Assembly: GCA_012269805.1 (NCBI GenBank) | Contig: JAAXJP010000571.1 | Span: forward strand, 1-11,374 | Reading direction: 5' to 3' | DNA length: 11,374 nucleotides | DNA from: Rubrivirga sp. | GTDB lineage: Bacteria > Bacteroidota > Rhodothermia > Rhodothermales > Rubricoccaceae | Part shown: positions 1-6,584 of the stretch, piece after piece | How the letters are laid out: the number at the start of each line of letters is the position of its first letter | Numbering within the stretch: position 1 is the stretch's first letter | Notes under the pieces: model-generated | Databases searched by the model: none | What the model saw: the letters and a program-made list of their open reading frames with translations, nothing else | What the model was told of the DNA's origin: nothing | Program-made: the position numbers and the translations under genes

Positions 1-449
1 GTCGTGGAGTCCGAGGCGGCCGGCGCCGGCTCAGCGGGCGTGACCGGCGTCGTGGAGGGCGTGGGCTCATCCGCGGACGTGACCGCCTCGGCGATGGGCC
101 GGGCCGGGCCGTCCGACCCGCGGTCGAGCGTCACGCCGATGCCGACGGCGACCGCCAGCGCGGCGGCGAGGGCGAGCGGGCCGACCGCGAACCGGCGGCG
201 GGACCGCTGGCGGACGGCCGGAGCGCGGTCGGGGGCGAGCGCCGGCGCCCGGCGGGCGGCGCGGAGCGCGGCCTCGACGACCTCGGGCGGGCACGTCACG
301 TCGCGGAGCGCCGAGAGGTCGGGCGCGGCCTCGTCGAGCGCGGCGTCGCAGTCGGAGCAGGTGAGGGTGTGGGTCTCGAAGGCCTCGGCGTCGGCGGCGG
401 AGAGCCGCCCGTCGAGGTAGTCGTCGAGACGGAGGCACGGGGCAGTCAT
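1..449 (-). CDS. Membrane anti-sigma factor with zinc-binding motif (partial, C-terminus off the left edge)
   Basis: The gene reads leftward from ATG at 449 and stays open for 149 codons to the window edge, so the C-terminus is missing. Residues 27-34 read HTLTCSDC, the HxxxCxxC motif (H27, C31, C34) of zinc-binding anti-sigma (ZAS/zf-HC2) domains. A basic stretch (RQRSRRR, 80-86) precedes one hydrophobic segment at about 87-108, predicted as a membrane helix with the zinc domain in the cytoplasm. After it comes a Pro/Thr/Ala/Ser-rich stretch, probably an extracytoplasmic linker. Its ATG overlaps the sigma-factor stop (ATGA), which implies translational coupling. By family knowledge it should bind and hold the adjacent ECF sigma factor at the membrane until a signal releases it. 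The signal and the outer domain cannot be judged here. Its low sequence complexity makes family assignment rest mostly on the motif and the partner gene. Confidence 0.85.
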   Translation of the reverse strand, partial: MTAPCLRLDDYLDGRLSAADAEAFETHTLTCSDCDAALDEAAPDLSALRDVTCPPEVVEAALRAARRAPALAPDRAPAVRQRSRRRFAVGPLALAAALAVAVGIGVTLDRGSDGPARPIAEAVTSADEPTPSTTPVTPAEPAPAASDST

Positions 450-952
450 GGGACCAGCTCGGGGGCGGAGGCGGTGAGGGCGGCGCGGGCGCGGCGCCGG
501 GCGCGGTGGAGGTAGACCTTGAGCGTGTTGAGCGGGAGGTCGAGCGCGTCGGCGATCTCGGCGTAGGCGAGGCCCTCGACGTCGCGGAGGAGCAGGATCG
601 TGCGGTAGGGGTCGTCGAGCGTCCCGACGGCGCGGGCGAGCTCGACACGGAGGTCGCCGGCCTCGGCGTGGTCGTCTGGCAGGGGGGACGCGCAGGGCGG
701 TTCGGTGACCGGCTCCCCGCGTCCGGGCTCCGGGCGAACCTTTCTGCGACGGATCAGGTCGAGCGCGGCGTTGCGGGCCACGCGGGCGGCCCACGCCCGT
801 TGGCGCTCGGTGTCGATCGCGCCGATGCCCTTCCACACCTTGACGAGCGCGTCCTGGGCCGCGTCGGCCGCGTCGTCGGGCGTCCCGGTCACCCGGAGGG
901 CGACGCGATAGACGAGGTCGGCGTGCTGACGGACGAGGGCGTCGGGAGACAT
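446..952 (-). CDS. ECF-subfamily RNA polymerase sigma factor (sigma-70 regions 2 and 4)
   Basis: A 168-residue protein, the usual size for ECF sigma factors. Region 2 spans about residues 12-71 (DLVYRVALRVTG, then DAAQDALVKVWKG, then ARNAALDLIRRRK). Region 4 spans about 101-156, with a helix-turn-helix around EGLAYAEIADALDLPLNTLK and the basic HRARRRAR end. A linker rich in Pro, Glu and Asp joins them; no extra C-terminal domain is present. ATG at 952 is preferred over the in-frame TTG at 994, because a GTAACC-N16-CGTC promoter-like element (976-1001) lies between them and would place transcription start downstream of the TTG. No Shine-Dalgarno sequence precedes the ATG. The stop overlaps the anti-sigma start by 4 bases (ATGA), a classic sigma/anti-sigma operon. 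It is expected to direct RNA polymerase to a small regulon that includes itself; the regulon cannot be read from the protein. Confidence 0.93.
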   Translation of the reverse strand: MSPDALVRQHADLVYRVALRVTGTPDDAADAAQDALVKVWKGIGAIDTERQRAWAARVARNAALDLIRRRKVRPEPGRGEPVTEPPCASPLPDDHAEAGDLRVELARAVGTLDDPYRTILLLRDVEGLAYAEIADALDLPLNTLKVYLHRARRRARAALTASAPELVP

Positions 953-975
953 GGTCGTGGGCGGTTCAATCCGAC

Positions 976-1001
976 GACGCGGGCGATCCCCCAAAGGTTA
1001 C
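976..1001 (-). promoter_or_regulatory. Putative autoregulatory ECF promoter, GTAACC-N16-CGTC
   Basis: Read on the minus strand, GTAACC (1001-996) is followed after 16 bases by CGTC (979-976). AACC-type -35 boxes with a CGTC/CGTT/CGAA-type -10 at 16-17 bases are typical of ECF sigma promoters. Transcription would start near 970, about 18 bases before the sigma ATG at 952. The motif match is seen in the sequence; activity and recognition by the downstream sigma factor are inferred. Confidence 0.5.
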
Positions 1002-1008
1002 AGACTGC

Positions 1009-1033
1009 CGAACCGGCCTCCGTTCCTCTCGTT
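1009..1033 (+). promoter_or_regulatory. Possible ECF-type promoter for the dehydrogenase, CGAAC-N16-CGTT
   Basis: On the plus strand, CGAACC begins at 1009 and CGTT lies at 1030-1033, giving CGAAC-N16-CGTT. This resembles ECF promoters in general and the general-stress EcfG pattern (GGAAC-N16/17-CGTT) in layout. It would start transcription some 20 bases before ATG 1061. Its -35 box is only 8 bases from that of the divergent sigma promoter and shares the AACC core, although the spacing from AACC is one base shorter. In GC-rich DNA such a short match can arise by chance. Confidence 0.25.
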
Positions 1034-1060
1034 GGCCCCTTCCCTTTTCCCCCCACGTCC

Positions 1061-1942
1061 ATGACCACCGGCCAGCGCGACTACCCCGAGGACCTCCCCG
1101 CCCAGCACCAGGACGACCACCCCGGGGACGAGCACGAAATGACGCCGGCGCCTGACTTCGAGGCGCCCGCCTACCGTGGGAGCGGCAAGCTCGACGGGCA
1201 GGTGGCGCTCGTCACCGGTGGCGACAGCGGGATCGGTCGGGCCGTCGCCGTCCTCTACGCCCGTGAGGGCGCCGACGTCGCCATCGTCTACCTCGACGAG
1301 GAGGAGGACGCCCGGACGACGACCGAGGCGGTCGAGGCCGAGGGCCAGCGGTGCCTCGCCATCGCGGCCGATGTGCGCGACGAGGGCGCGTGCCGCGACG
1401 CCGTCCAGCAAACGCTAGACGCGTTCGGCCGGCTCGACGTGCTGGTCAACAACGCGGCGGTCCAGATCCCACAGAAACGGATCGGCGACATCACGGCGGA
1501 GCAGCTCGACCGGACATTCCGGACCAACATCTATGGCCAGTTCTTTATGACGAAGGCGGCCTTGGAGCACCTCTCGGAGGGCGGGGCCATCATCAACACG
1601 ACGTCCGTGACGGCCTTCCGTGGGAGTCCGGGACTCCTCGACTACGCCTCGACCAAGGGGGCCATCCTCGCGTTTACCCGGTCGCTCGCGCAGAACGAGG
1701 AGGTCCTCGACAAGAAGATCCGCGTCAACTGCGTCGCCCCGGGCCCGATCTGGACGCCGTTTATCCCGTCCTCGTTCGGCGAGGAGAAGGTCGACGAGTT
1801 TGGCCAGGACGTCCCGCTCGAGCGCCCCGGCCAACCCGAGGAGGTCGCGCCGGCCTACGTCTACCTCGCCTCCCAGGCCGACTCGTCCTACGTCCTCGGC
1901 CAGACGATCCACGTCAACGGCGGCGAGGTCGTCGGCGGGTAG
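1061..1942 (+). CDS. Short-chain dehydrogenase/reductase, YghA/general-stress type
   Basis: A 293-residue SDR-family oxidoreductase. The Rossmann nucleotide site is TGGDSGIG at 52-59, NNAA is at 130-133, and the catalytic residues are N156, S182, Y195 and K199 (YASTK). PGPIWTP at 227-233 and the C-terminal GQTIHVNGGE are also SDR hallmarks. The acidic tail after strand 2 (YLDEEEDA) and the roughly 45-residue N-terminal arm, rich in Asp, His, Pro and Gln, resemble E. coli YghA and the Bacillus general stress proteins (YdaD/YhdF group), which are longer than a standard 250-residue SDR. The substrate is unknown; aldehyde or sugar alcohol reduction is only a family-level guess. ATG 1061 is chosen because it starts this characteristic arm; the frame stays open far upstream into the sigma gene, but that is antisense coding. 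The leader is C-rich with no Shine-Dalgarno. It is divergent from the sigma gene and convergent with pyrF, so it is monocistronic. Confidence 0.93.
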   Translation: MTTGQRDYPEDLPAQHQDDHPGDEHEMTPAPDFEAPAYRGSGKLDGQVALVTGGDSGIGRAVAVLYAREGADVAIVYLDEEEDARTTTEAVEAEGQRCLAIAADVRDEGACRDAVQQTLDAFGRLDVLVNNAAVQIPQKRIGDITAEQLDRTFRTNIYGQFFMTKAALEHLSEGGAIINTTSVTAFRGSPGLLDYASTKGAILAFTRSLAQNEEVLDKKIRVNCVAPGPIWTPFIPSSFGEEKVDEFGQDVPLERPGQPEEVAPAYVYLASQADSSYVLGQTIHVNGGEVVGG

Positions 1943-2767
1943 TCAGGCGGCCAGGGACGCTGCCAGCCGCTCGGCGGCGTCCCGGGCCGCCTCGGCGAAG
2001 TCGTCGCCGGAGGAGGCGTAGAGGATGCCGCGGCTGGAGTTGACGAGGATCGGCCCTCCGGCATTGGCCCGGAGCGTGTCCTCGACGGACCCGCCCTGGG
2101 CACCCACCCCGGGGACGAGAAACGGCACGTCGGGGTGCGCCTCCCGGAGGTCGGTCAAGAGCTGGGGCCGCGTGGCGCCGACGACGAACCCGGCCTCGCC
2201 CGGCAAGTCGCGGGCCGCGTCGGCCGCCAGCCGGGCAGCGGCCTCGTAGAGCGGGGTGCCGCCGACGTCGAGGTGCTGGAGGTCGGCCGCGCCGGGGTTC
2301 GAGGTGGCCACGAGCACGAACGCGCACCGCCCGGCGTGTTCGAGGAACGGCGCGACGCTGTCGGCGCCCATGTAGGGCGCGACCGTGGCCGCGTCGCCGC
2401 CGAGGCGGTCGTAGAGGGCCGCGGCGTACCGCCGCCCGGTGTTGCCGATGTCGCCCCGTTTGCCGTCGAGCACGAGGAGCCGCCCCGACCGGCGGACGGC
2501 TTCACAAACCCGGCCCAGGGCGTGCCAGCCCTCGGGCCCATAGGCCTCGAAAAAAGCGAGGTTGGGCTTGTAGGCCGCCGCGACGGGAGCCGTAGACTCC
2601 GTTATTGCAACACAAAACGCCTCCGCATCGGCCGCCCCACCCTGGGCAAAGCGCGGAGGGAGCCGGTCCGGGTCGGGGTCGAGGCCGACACACAGCGGGG
2701 CACCGACGTCGGCGACGGTCGTTCGGAGGCGAACGGAGAAGGGGGGACGCGCGTTCAGGTCGGGCAT
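1943..2767 (-). CDS. pyrF: Orotidine 5'-phosphate decarboxylase, type 2
   Basis: It decarboxylates OMP to UMP, the last step of de novo pyrimidine synthesis, in the cytoplasm. The 274-residue length fits the longer type 2 subfamily found in Bacteroidota and actinobacteria. The catalytic block is LDGKRGDIGNT at about 100-110, with D101, K103 and D106; K67 lies in AAYKPN. The phosphate-binding end is PGVGAQGG (219-226) and NSSRGI (243-248, R246). ATG 2767 gives the usual start just before the first strand; a GTG at 2797 would add ten residues (MRAKAGRDSR) and is less likely. A weak GGGGCGAG lies upstream. The stop codon (TGA on the minus strand) touches the dehydrogenase stop with no gap, so no room exists for a terminator between the two converging genes. 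No other pyr gene is nearby. Confidence 0.96.
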   Translation of the reverse strand: MPDLNARPPFSVRLRTTVADVGAPLCVGLDPDPDRLPPRFAQGGAADAEAFCVAITESTAPVAAAYKPNLAFFEAYGPEGWHALGRVCEAVRRSGRLLVLDGKRGDIGNTGRRYAAALYDRLGGDAATVAPYMGADSVAPFLEHAGRCAFVLVATSNPGAADLQHLDVGGTPLYEAAARLAADAARDLPGEAGFVVGATRPQLLTDLREAHPDVPFLVPGVGAQGGSVEDTLRANAGGPILVNSSRGILYASSGDDFAEAARDAAERLAASLAA

Positions 2768-2824
2768 GCGGGAATCTCGCCCCGCCTTCGCACGCACGCC
2801 AACCGAGACCGGCGGCCCCGGACC

Positions 2825-2832
2825 TACCTTGG
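2825..2832 (+). promoter_or_regulatory. Possible -7 element of the acyl-CoA dehydrogenase gene (TACCTTGG)
   Basis: TACCTTGG lies 35 bases before ATG 2868 and differs from the Bacteroidota -7 consensus TAnnTTTG at one position. No clear TTG-type -33 box lies 17-23 bases upstream. An 8-base palindrome, AAGCGCTT (2843-2850), lies between this element and the start codon and could be a regulator site. All of this is suggestive only. Confidence 0.3.
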
Positions 2833-2867
2833 GTCGTCAGAAAAGCGCTTCCAACCCACCTGCCTCC

Positions 2868-4907
2868 ATGTCCCTCCTTTCTTCGATGAAGGGCGTCTCC
2901 GCCCGCGACCAGCAGATGATCCGCGAGACCGAAACGATGTTCGGTCCGGAGCCCGACGAGATGGGGTTCATCAAGAACCTCTTCTGGGGTCGTGTCCGCG
3001 AGGAGCTGGTGTTTCCGTACCCCGAGGTCTCGCCCGAGGAGAAGGCCAAGGCCGACGCGCTCCTCGAGGAGCTCAACGCCTACCTCGACACCGAGCACCC
3101 CTCGATCCAGATCGACCAGGAGCAGGTGATCCCGGACTGGGTCATCGAGCGCCTGTTCGACATGGGCGTGATGGGGATGACCGTGCCCGAGGAGTACGGT
3201 GGCCTCGGCCTCGGCGTCGCGTCGTACAACCGCGTTCTGGAGGCCATCGGCCGGCGGTGCGGGTCGACGGCCGTGATGGTCTCGGCCCACCAGTCGATCG
3301 GGTGCAAGGCGCTCATGCTGTTCGGCACCGACGACCAGAAGGCGCGCTTCCTCCACATGGTCGCGCGCGAGAAGCTGTCCGGATTCTGCCTCAGCGAGCC
3401 GCAGGTCGGCTCCGACGCGGCCGGGCAGCAGACGACGTGCGAGTGGAACGAGGAGGAGGGCGTCTACATCCTCAACGGCGAGAAAAAGTGGATCACCTCG
3501 GGCGCCCTCTCCGGGCTCCTCACGGTGATGGCGAACCAGCAGGTGGTCGACCCGAAGACGGGCAAGACGAAGAAGGGCGTCTCGGCGCTCATCGTGACGC
3601 CGGACATGGAGGGCGTCTCGTTCTTCCAGAAGAACCGCTCGAAGGCCGGCATCCGCGGGACGTGGCAGGCGCGCATCAAGTTCGAGAACGTCCGCGTGCC
3701 GAAGGAGAACCTGCTCCACCGCGAGGGCCAGGGCCTGAAGGTCGCGCTGACGTGCCTCAACTACGGGCGGTGCACGCTCTCGGCGGGTGTGACCGGCGCG
3801 GCCAAGCAGGCCGCCGAGCAGTCCACGAAGTGGGTCCAGACGCGGTACCAGTTCCAGCGCCCGCTCGCCGACTTCGAGCTCGTCCAGAAGCGCGTGGCCG
3901 AGATGCACGCGTTCTGCTACGCGATGGATGCGATGCTCTACGCCGTCTGCGGGATGCTCGACCGGCACGACCCGGACATCATGGTCGAGACGGCCGCGTG
4001 CAAGTACTTCTGCTCTGAGGAGGGCTGGAACGTCATCGACTCGGCGATGCAGATCTTCGGCGGCGAGGGCTACGTCACCGAGAACGAGTTCGAGCGGCTC
4101 TGGCGCGACAACCGGATCCACCGGATCGTCGAGGGCTCGAACGAGGTGATGCAGTCGTTCATCTTCGCCTACGGCGGCAAGCAGCTCGCCGAGTACATGC
4201 TCGGCGTGCTCAACACGGTCGAGTGGAGCGACGACGAAACCGTCCAGGAGAACGTCTCCCGCATCCTCAAGGGCGCGTTCAAGCCGCAGACCATCAAGGC
4301 CGGCACGCCGCTCGCGACGGAGATCTTCCTCGGCGTCAAGAAGAGCAAGCCGGAGGTCACCCGCGTCCACCCGTCGCTCCGGTCGTTTGCCGAGCGGCTC
4401 GCAGGGCACGTCCAGACCCACACGCGCGAGTTCAAGCTGGCGTCGAAAAAGCTGGAGGAGGCGATCGTGTCCCGGCAGGCCGTCCAGGCCCGCCTGGCCG
4501 ACAACGCCGTCCTGATGTTCGCCTGGAGTTGCGTGCTCTCGAAGCTCGATCAGCAGCTCGCCCGCAGCGCCAGCGGGGCCGAGTGGGAGCGCGACAAGCT
4601 GGCCGGGCTCCACTTCATGCACCTCGCCCACGAGCGGATCGAGGCCAACGTCCGCGCGCTCCACAAAAACTCGGACGACTCGATGCTCCGTGCCGCCGAG
4701 GCCGCGCTGAACTGGGTCGAGACGCTCCCGAACGAGGACTACTACATCCACGAGTCGTCGCCGGTGGCGCAGGGAACCGGCCACCCGATCCAGGAGGCCT
4801 ACATCAAGCAGTTCCCCGAGCACGACGCACCCTACACGCCGCGCCCCGACGGCGACGCGGCGGCCGGCGACGGCGCCGTTCAAGAGGCGAAGCCGGCGAA
4901 GGCCTAG
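2868..4907 (+). CDS. Acyl-CoA dehydrogenase, long VLCAD/ACAD9-like form
   Basis: An FAD-dependent acyl-CoA dehydrogenase of 679 residues, catalysing the first oxidation of fatty acyl-CoA beta-oxidation and passing electrons to ETF. Signature 1 is CLSEPQVGSDAAG at 174-186. Signature 2 starts at QIFGGEGY (395-402) and ends with the required R410 and D414. VEGSNEV at 421-427 carries the likely catalytic base E422. The catalytic core ends near residue 440; about 240 further residues are helical and charged, as in mitochondrial VLCAD/ACAD9 and long bacterial FadE-like enzymes, where the extension aids dimer or membrane contact. The final 25 residues are Ala/Pro/Asp-rich and probably disordered. 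ATG 2868 (MSLLSSMKGVS) follows a pyrimidine-rich leader without Shine-Dalgarno; ATG 2886 is an alternative six codons later. The gene stands alone: pyrF is divergent upstream and a strong terminator follows. Chain-length preference cannot be read from the sequence. Confidence 0.95.
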   Translation: MSLLSSMKGVSARDQQMIRETETMFGPEPDEMGFIKNLFWGRVREELVFPYPEVSPEEKAKADALLEELNAYLDTEHPSIQIDQEQVIPDWVIERLFDMGVMGMTVPEEYGGLGLGVASYNRVLEAIGRRCGSTAVMVSAHQSIGCKALMLFGTDDQKARFLHMVAREKLSGFCLSEPQVGSDAAGQQTTCEWNEEEGVYILNGEKKWITSGALSGLLTVMANQQVVDPKTGKTKKGVSALIVTPDMEGVSFFQKNRSKAGIRGTWQARIKFENVRVPKENLLHREGQGLKVALTCLNYGRCTLSAGVTGAAKQAAEQSTKWVQTRYQFQRPLADFELVQKRVAEMHAFCYAMDAMLYAVCGMLDRHDPDIMVETAACKYFCSEEGWNVIDSAMQIFGGEGYVTENEFERLWRDNRIHRIVEGSNEVMQSFIFAYGGKQLAEYMLGVLNTVEWSDDETVQENVSRILKGAFKPQTIKAGTPLATEIFLGVKKSKPEVTRVHPSLRSFAERLAGHVQTHTREFKLASKKLEEAIVSRQAVQARLADNAVLMFAWSCVLSKLDQQLARSASGAEWERDKLAGLHFMHLAHERIEANVRALHKNSDDSMLRAAEAALNWVETLPNEDYYIHESSPVAQGTGHPIQEAYIKQFPEHDAPYTPRPDGDAAAGDGAVQEAKPAKA

Positions 4908-4932
4908 CGTCTGCCGGACCCCGGTTCGACCC

Positions 4933-4977
4933 CGCCCCCGTCTGCCTCGACGTGAGGCGGGCGGGGGCGCCCGTTTT
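4933..4977 (+). terminator. Rho-independent terminator after the acyl-CoA dehydrogenase gene
   Basis: A 16-base-pair stem (4933-4948 with 4954-4969) encloses the 5-base loop GACGT. All 16 positions pair if two G-U wobbles are allowed in the RNA. The stem is followed by CCCG and then TTTT at 4974-4977. It begins 25 bases after the stop codon at 4907. Because of the wobbles and the short T-run it should work best for rightward transcription. Confidence 0.85.
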
Positions 4978-5053
4978 CCAACGGGATCCACGCGGGCGGC
5001 TGGCGGCTGGGACTGGGCAGTCGCACCTTGCGACACCGCCCGCCTCCGCCGCC

Positions 5054-6502
5054 ATGCGCACGTTCGCCCTGCTCCTCCTCGTCGTCGTCGTGCCCGCCGG
5101 GGCCCAGGACCTCGGCGAGACCGAGTTCGCCAACACGGGCGCGCCGGAGGCTCAGGAGCCGTTTCTCCGCGGCCTCCTCCTGCTCCATTCGTTCGAATAC
5201 GACGACGCCCGTGAGGCCTTTCACGAGGCCCGCCGGCGCGCCCCCGCCTTCGCCCTGGCCGCCTGGGGCGAGGCGATGACCCACAACCACCCGGTGTGGA
5301 TGCGCCAGGACCGCGACGCCGCGCTGGCCGTCCTAGAGGGCGCCGACGCCATGCCCGCCTCGGCGCGGGAGCGGGCCTACCTGGCCACGCTCGATGCCCT
5401 CTTCCGGGGCGAGGCCTCGAAGGAAGCCCGCGACGACGCATATGCGGGGGCGATGGGCCGGCTGGCGACCGAGTACCCCGGGGACCTCGACGCCGCGGCA
5501 TTCTACGCGCTCTCGATCTTGGGGACGGCCCATGAGGGCCGTGACTTTACCACGTACATGCGGGCGGCGGCCGTCGCTGAGGAGGTGTTCGACGCGAACC
5601 CCCAGCATCCGGGCGCGGCGCACTACCTCATCCACGCCTACGACGACCCGGTTCACGCGCCCCTCGGTCTCCGCCCGGCCCGCGTCTACGCGGAGGTGGC
5701 CCCGGCCGCGAGCCACGCGCTCCACATGCCGTCCCACATCTACCTCGCCCTCGGGATGTGGGACGACGTCGAACGGATGAACCGGCGGAGCTACGAGGCG
5801 GCCAAGGCTGGGACCGACCGCAAGGGGGAGCCACTCAACGGCCACGGCTGGCACGCGCTCTGGTGGTGGCACTACGCCGCGACCCAGAGCGAGGACTCCG
5901 CTCTCGCCGACTCCCTCCTCGCCGTCGCCGAGGCGCACCACGCCGGCGGCGCGACGGGGACCTCGCTCGCGCACGTCGTCCGGATCCGGGCCGAGCACGC
6001 GACCGCGTTTGACGAGTGGGCCGTAATCCTTGAGGCGCCGGCCCAGACCGCCGAGGCGGGCCTGAACACCCTCGCGATCGACGCGCTCGCACGGGGGCTC
6101 GGCCAGCTTCAGACCGGCGGGGACGCTCGGGCGACGCTGCTTGGCCTGACCGGCGCGCTGGCGGAGGCGGACGACCCGTCGTGGGCCGCCCGGGCCGCGG
6201 CGAGCCAGTTGGAGGGGGCGATCCTCCTCTCCGAGGACGATGCGGGGACGGCCCTCGAACGGCTCGTGGAGGCCGCGCGGCTGGAGGCGGAGGCCCCGCT
6301 CATGTTCGGGCCGCCCTCGCCGGTCGTTCCCGCCCACGAAGCGCTCGGCCTGGCGTACCTCGAGGTGGGCCGCGCCGACGACGCGGCTGAGGCCTTCCGG
6401 GCGTCGCTCGCCCGCCAGACCGGGCGTCGCCAGTCGGCCGATGGGCTCGAGCGGGCGGTGCGGACGGGGCGAGGCGCGGTCCCGGCGGGCGGTGGCCGGT
6501 AG
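5054..6502 (+). CDS. Exported TPR-type protein with conserved-looking histidine clusters, function unknown
   Basis: A 482-residue protein starting with a clear signal peptide: MRT, hydrophobic ALLLLVVVVP, then AGA-QD, with cleavage likely after residue 17. It should be periplasmic or surface-exposed. The mature part is mostly alpha-helical with TPR-like helix pairs, for example residues 38-66 (RGLLLLHSFEYDDAREAFHEA) and 428-455 (HEALGLAYLEVGRADDAAEAFRAS). The middle holds striking histidine groups: H185, H190, H194 and H201 (HPGAAHYLIHAYDDPVH), then H221, H224 and H228 (SHALHMPSHIYLALGMWDD), then H264, H267 and H273. From memory, this HP..HYxIH / HMPSHIY pattern recurs in a widespread family of bacterial TPR proteins of unknown function; metal binding would be a guess. 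ATG 5054 is chosen because it begins the signal peptide. A terminator lies upstream, so it has its own promoter, though none is obvious. The C-terminal 30 residues are Arg/Gly-rich and poorly ordered. Confidence 0.85.
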   Translation: MRTFALLLLVVVVPAGAQDLGETEFANTGAPEAQEPFLRGLLLLHSFEYDDAREAFHEARRRAPAFALAAWGEAMTHNHPVWMRQDRDAALAVLEGADAMPASARERAYLATLDALFRGEASKEARDDAYAGAMGRLATEYPGDLDAAAFYALSILGTAHEGRDFTTYMRAAAVAEEVFDANPQHPGAAHYLIHAYDDPVHAPLGLRPARVYAEVAPAASHALHMPSHIYLALGMWDDVERMNRRSYEAAKAGTDRKGEPLNGHGWHALWWWHYAATQSEDSALADSLLAVAEAHHAGGATGTSLAHVVRIRAEHATAFDEWAVILEAPAQTAEAGLNTLAIDALARGLGQLQTGGDARATLLGLTGALAEADDPSWAARAAASQLEGAILLSEDDAGTALERLVEAARLEAEAPLMFGPPSPVVPAHEALGLAYLEVGRADDAAEAFRASLARQTGRRQSADGLERAVRTGRGAVPAGGGR

Positions 6503-6584
6503 CGGAGACGGGGCGAATCGCGTGGGCGGCTGGAACCGTCGGGGCGGACTGGGATACGGCCCGCCGGAAATCATTGAGCAAACA

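Noticed and set aside
953..994. TTG start giving a 182-residue sigma factor
   Set aside because: The added residues are not typical of ECF sigma factors, and the promoter-like boxes lie within the extension, placing the transcript start after the TTG.
506..1060. A long in-frame N-terminal extension of the short-chain dehydrogenase
   Set aside because: The stretch is antisense to the sigma factor gene and shows no dehydrogenase feature; ATG 1061 starts the known N-terminal arm of this subgroup.
2843..2850. AAGCGCTT palindrome as a fatty-acid regulator (FadR-type) operator
   Set aside because: An 8-base palindrome is common by chance and does not match the operators I know for fatty acid repressors; kept only as a note with the promoter.
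5081..5095. A short CTCGTCGTCGTCGTG microsatellite as a phase-variation tract
   Set aside because: It encodes the valines of a signal peptide in triplet units, so length change would not shift the frame, and the repeat is too short.
2502..5501. A 999-codon open frame on the minus strand, antisense to the acyl-CoA dehydrogenase
   Set aside because: Its translation is Arg/Pro/Ala/Gly/Leu/Val-rich without any domain pattern, and it lies opposite a gene with full catalytic signatures. GC-rich codon bias removes stop codons from the antisense frame.
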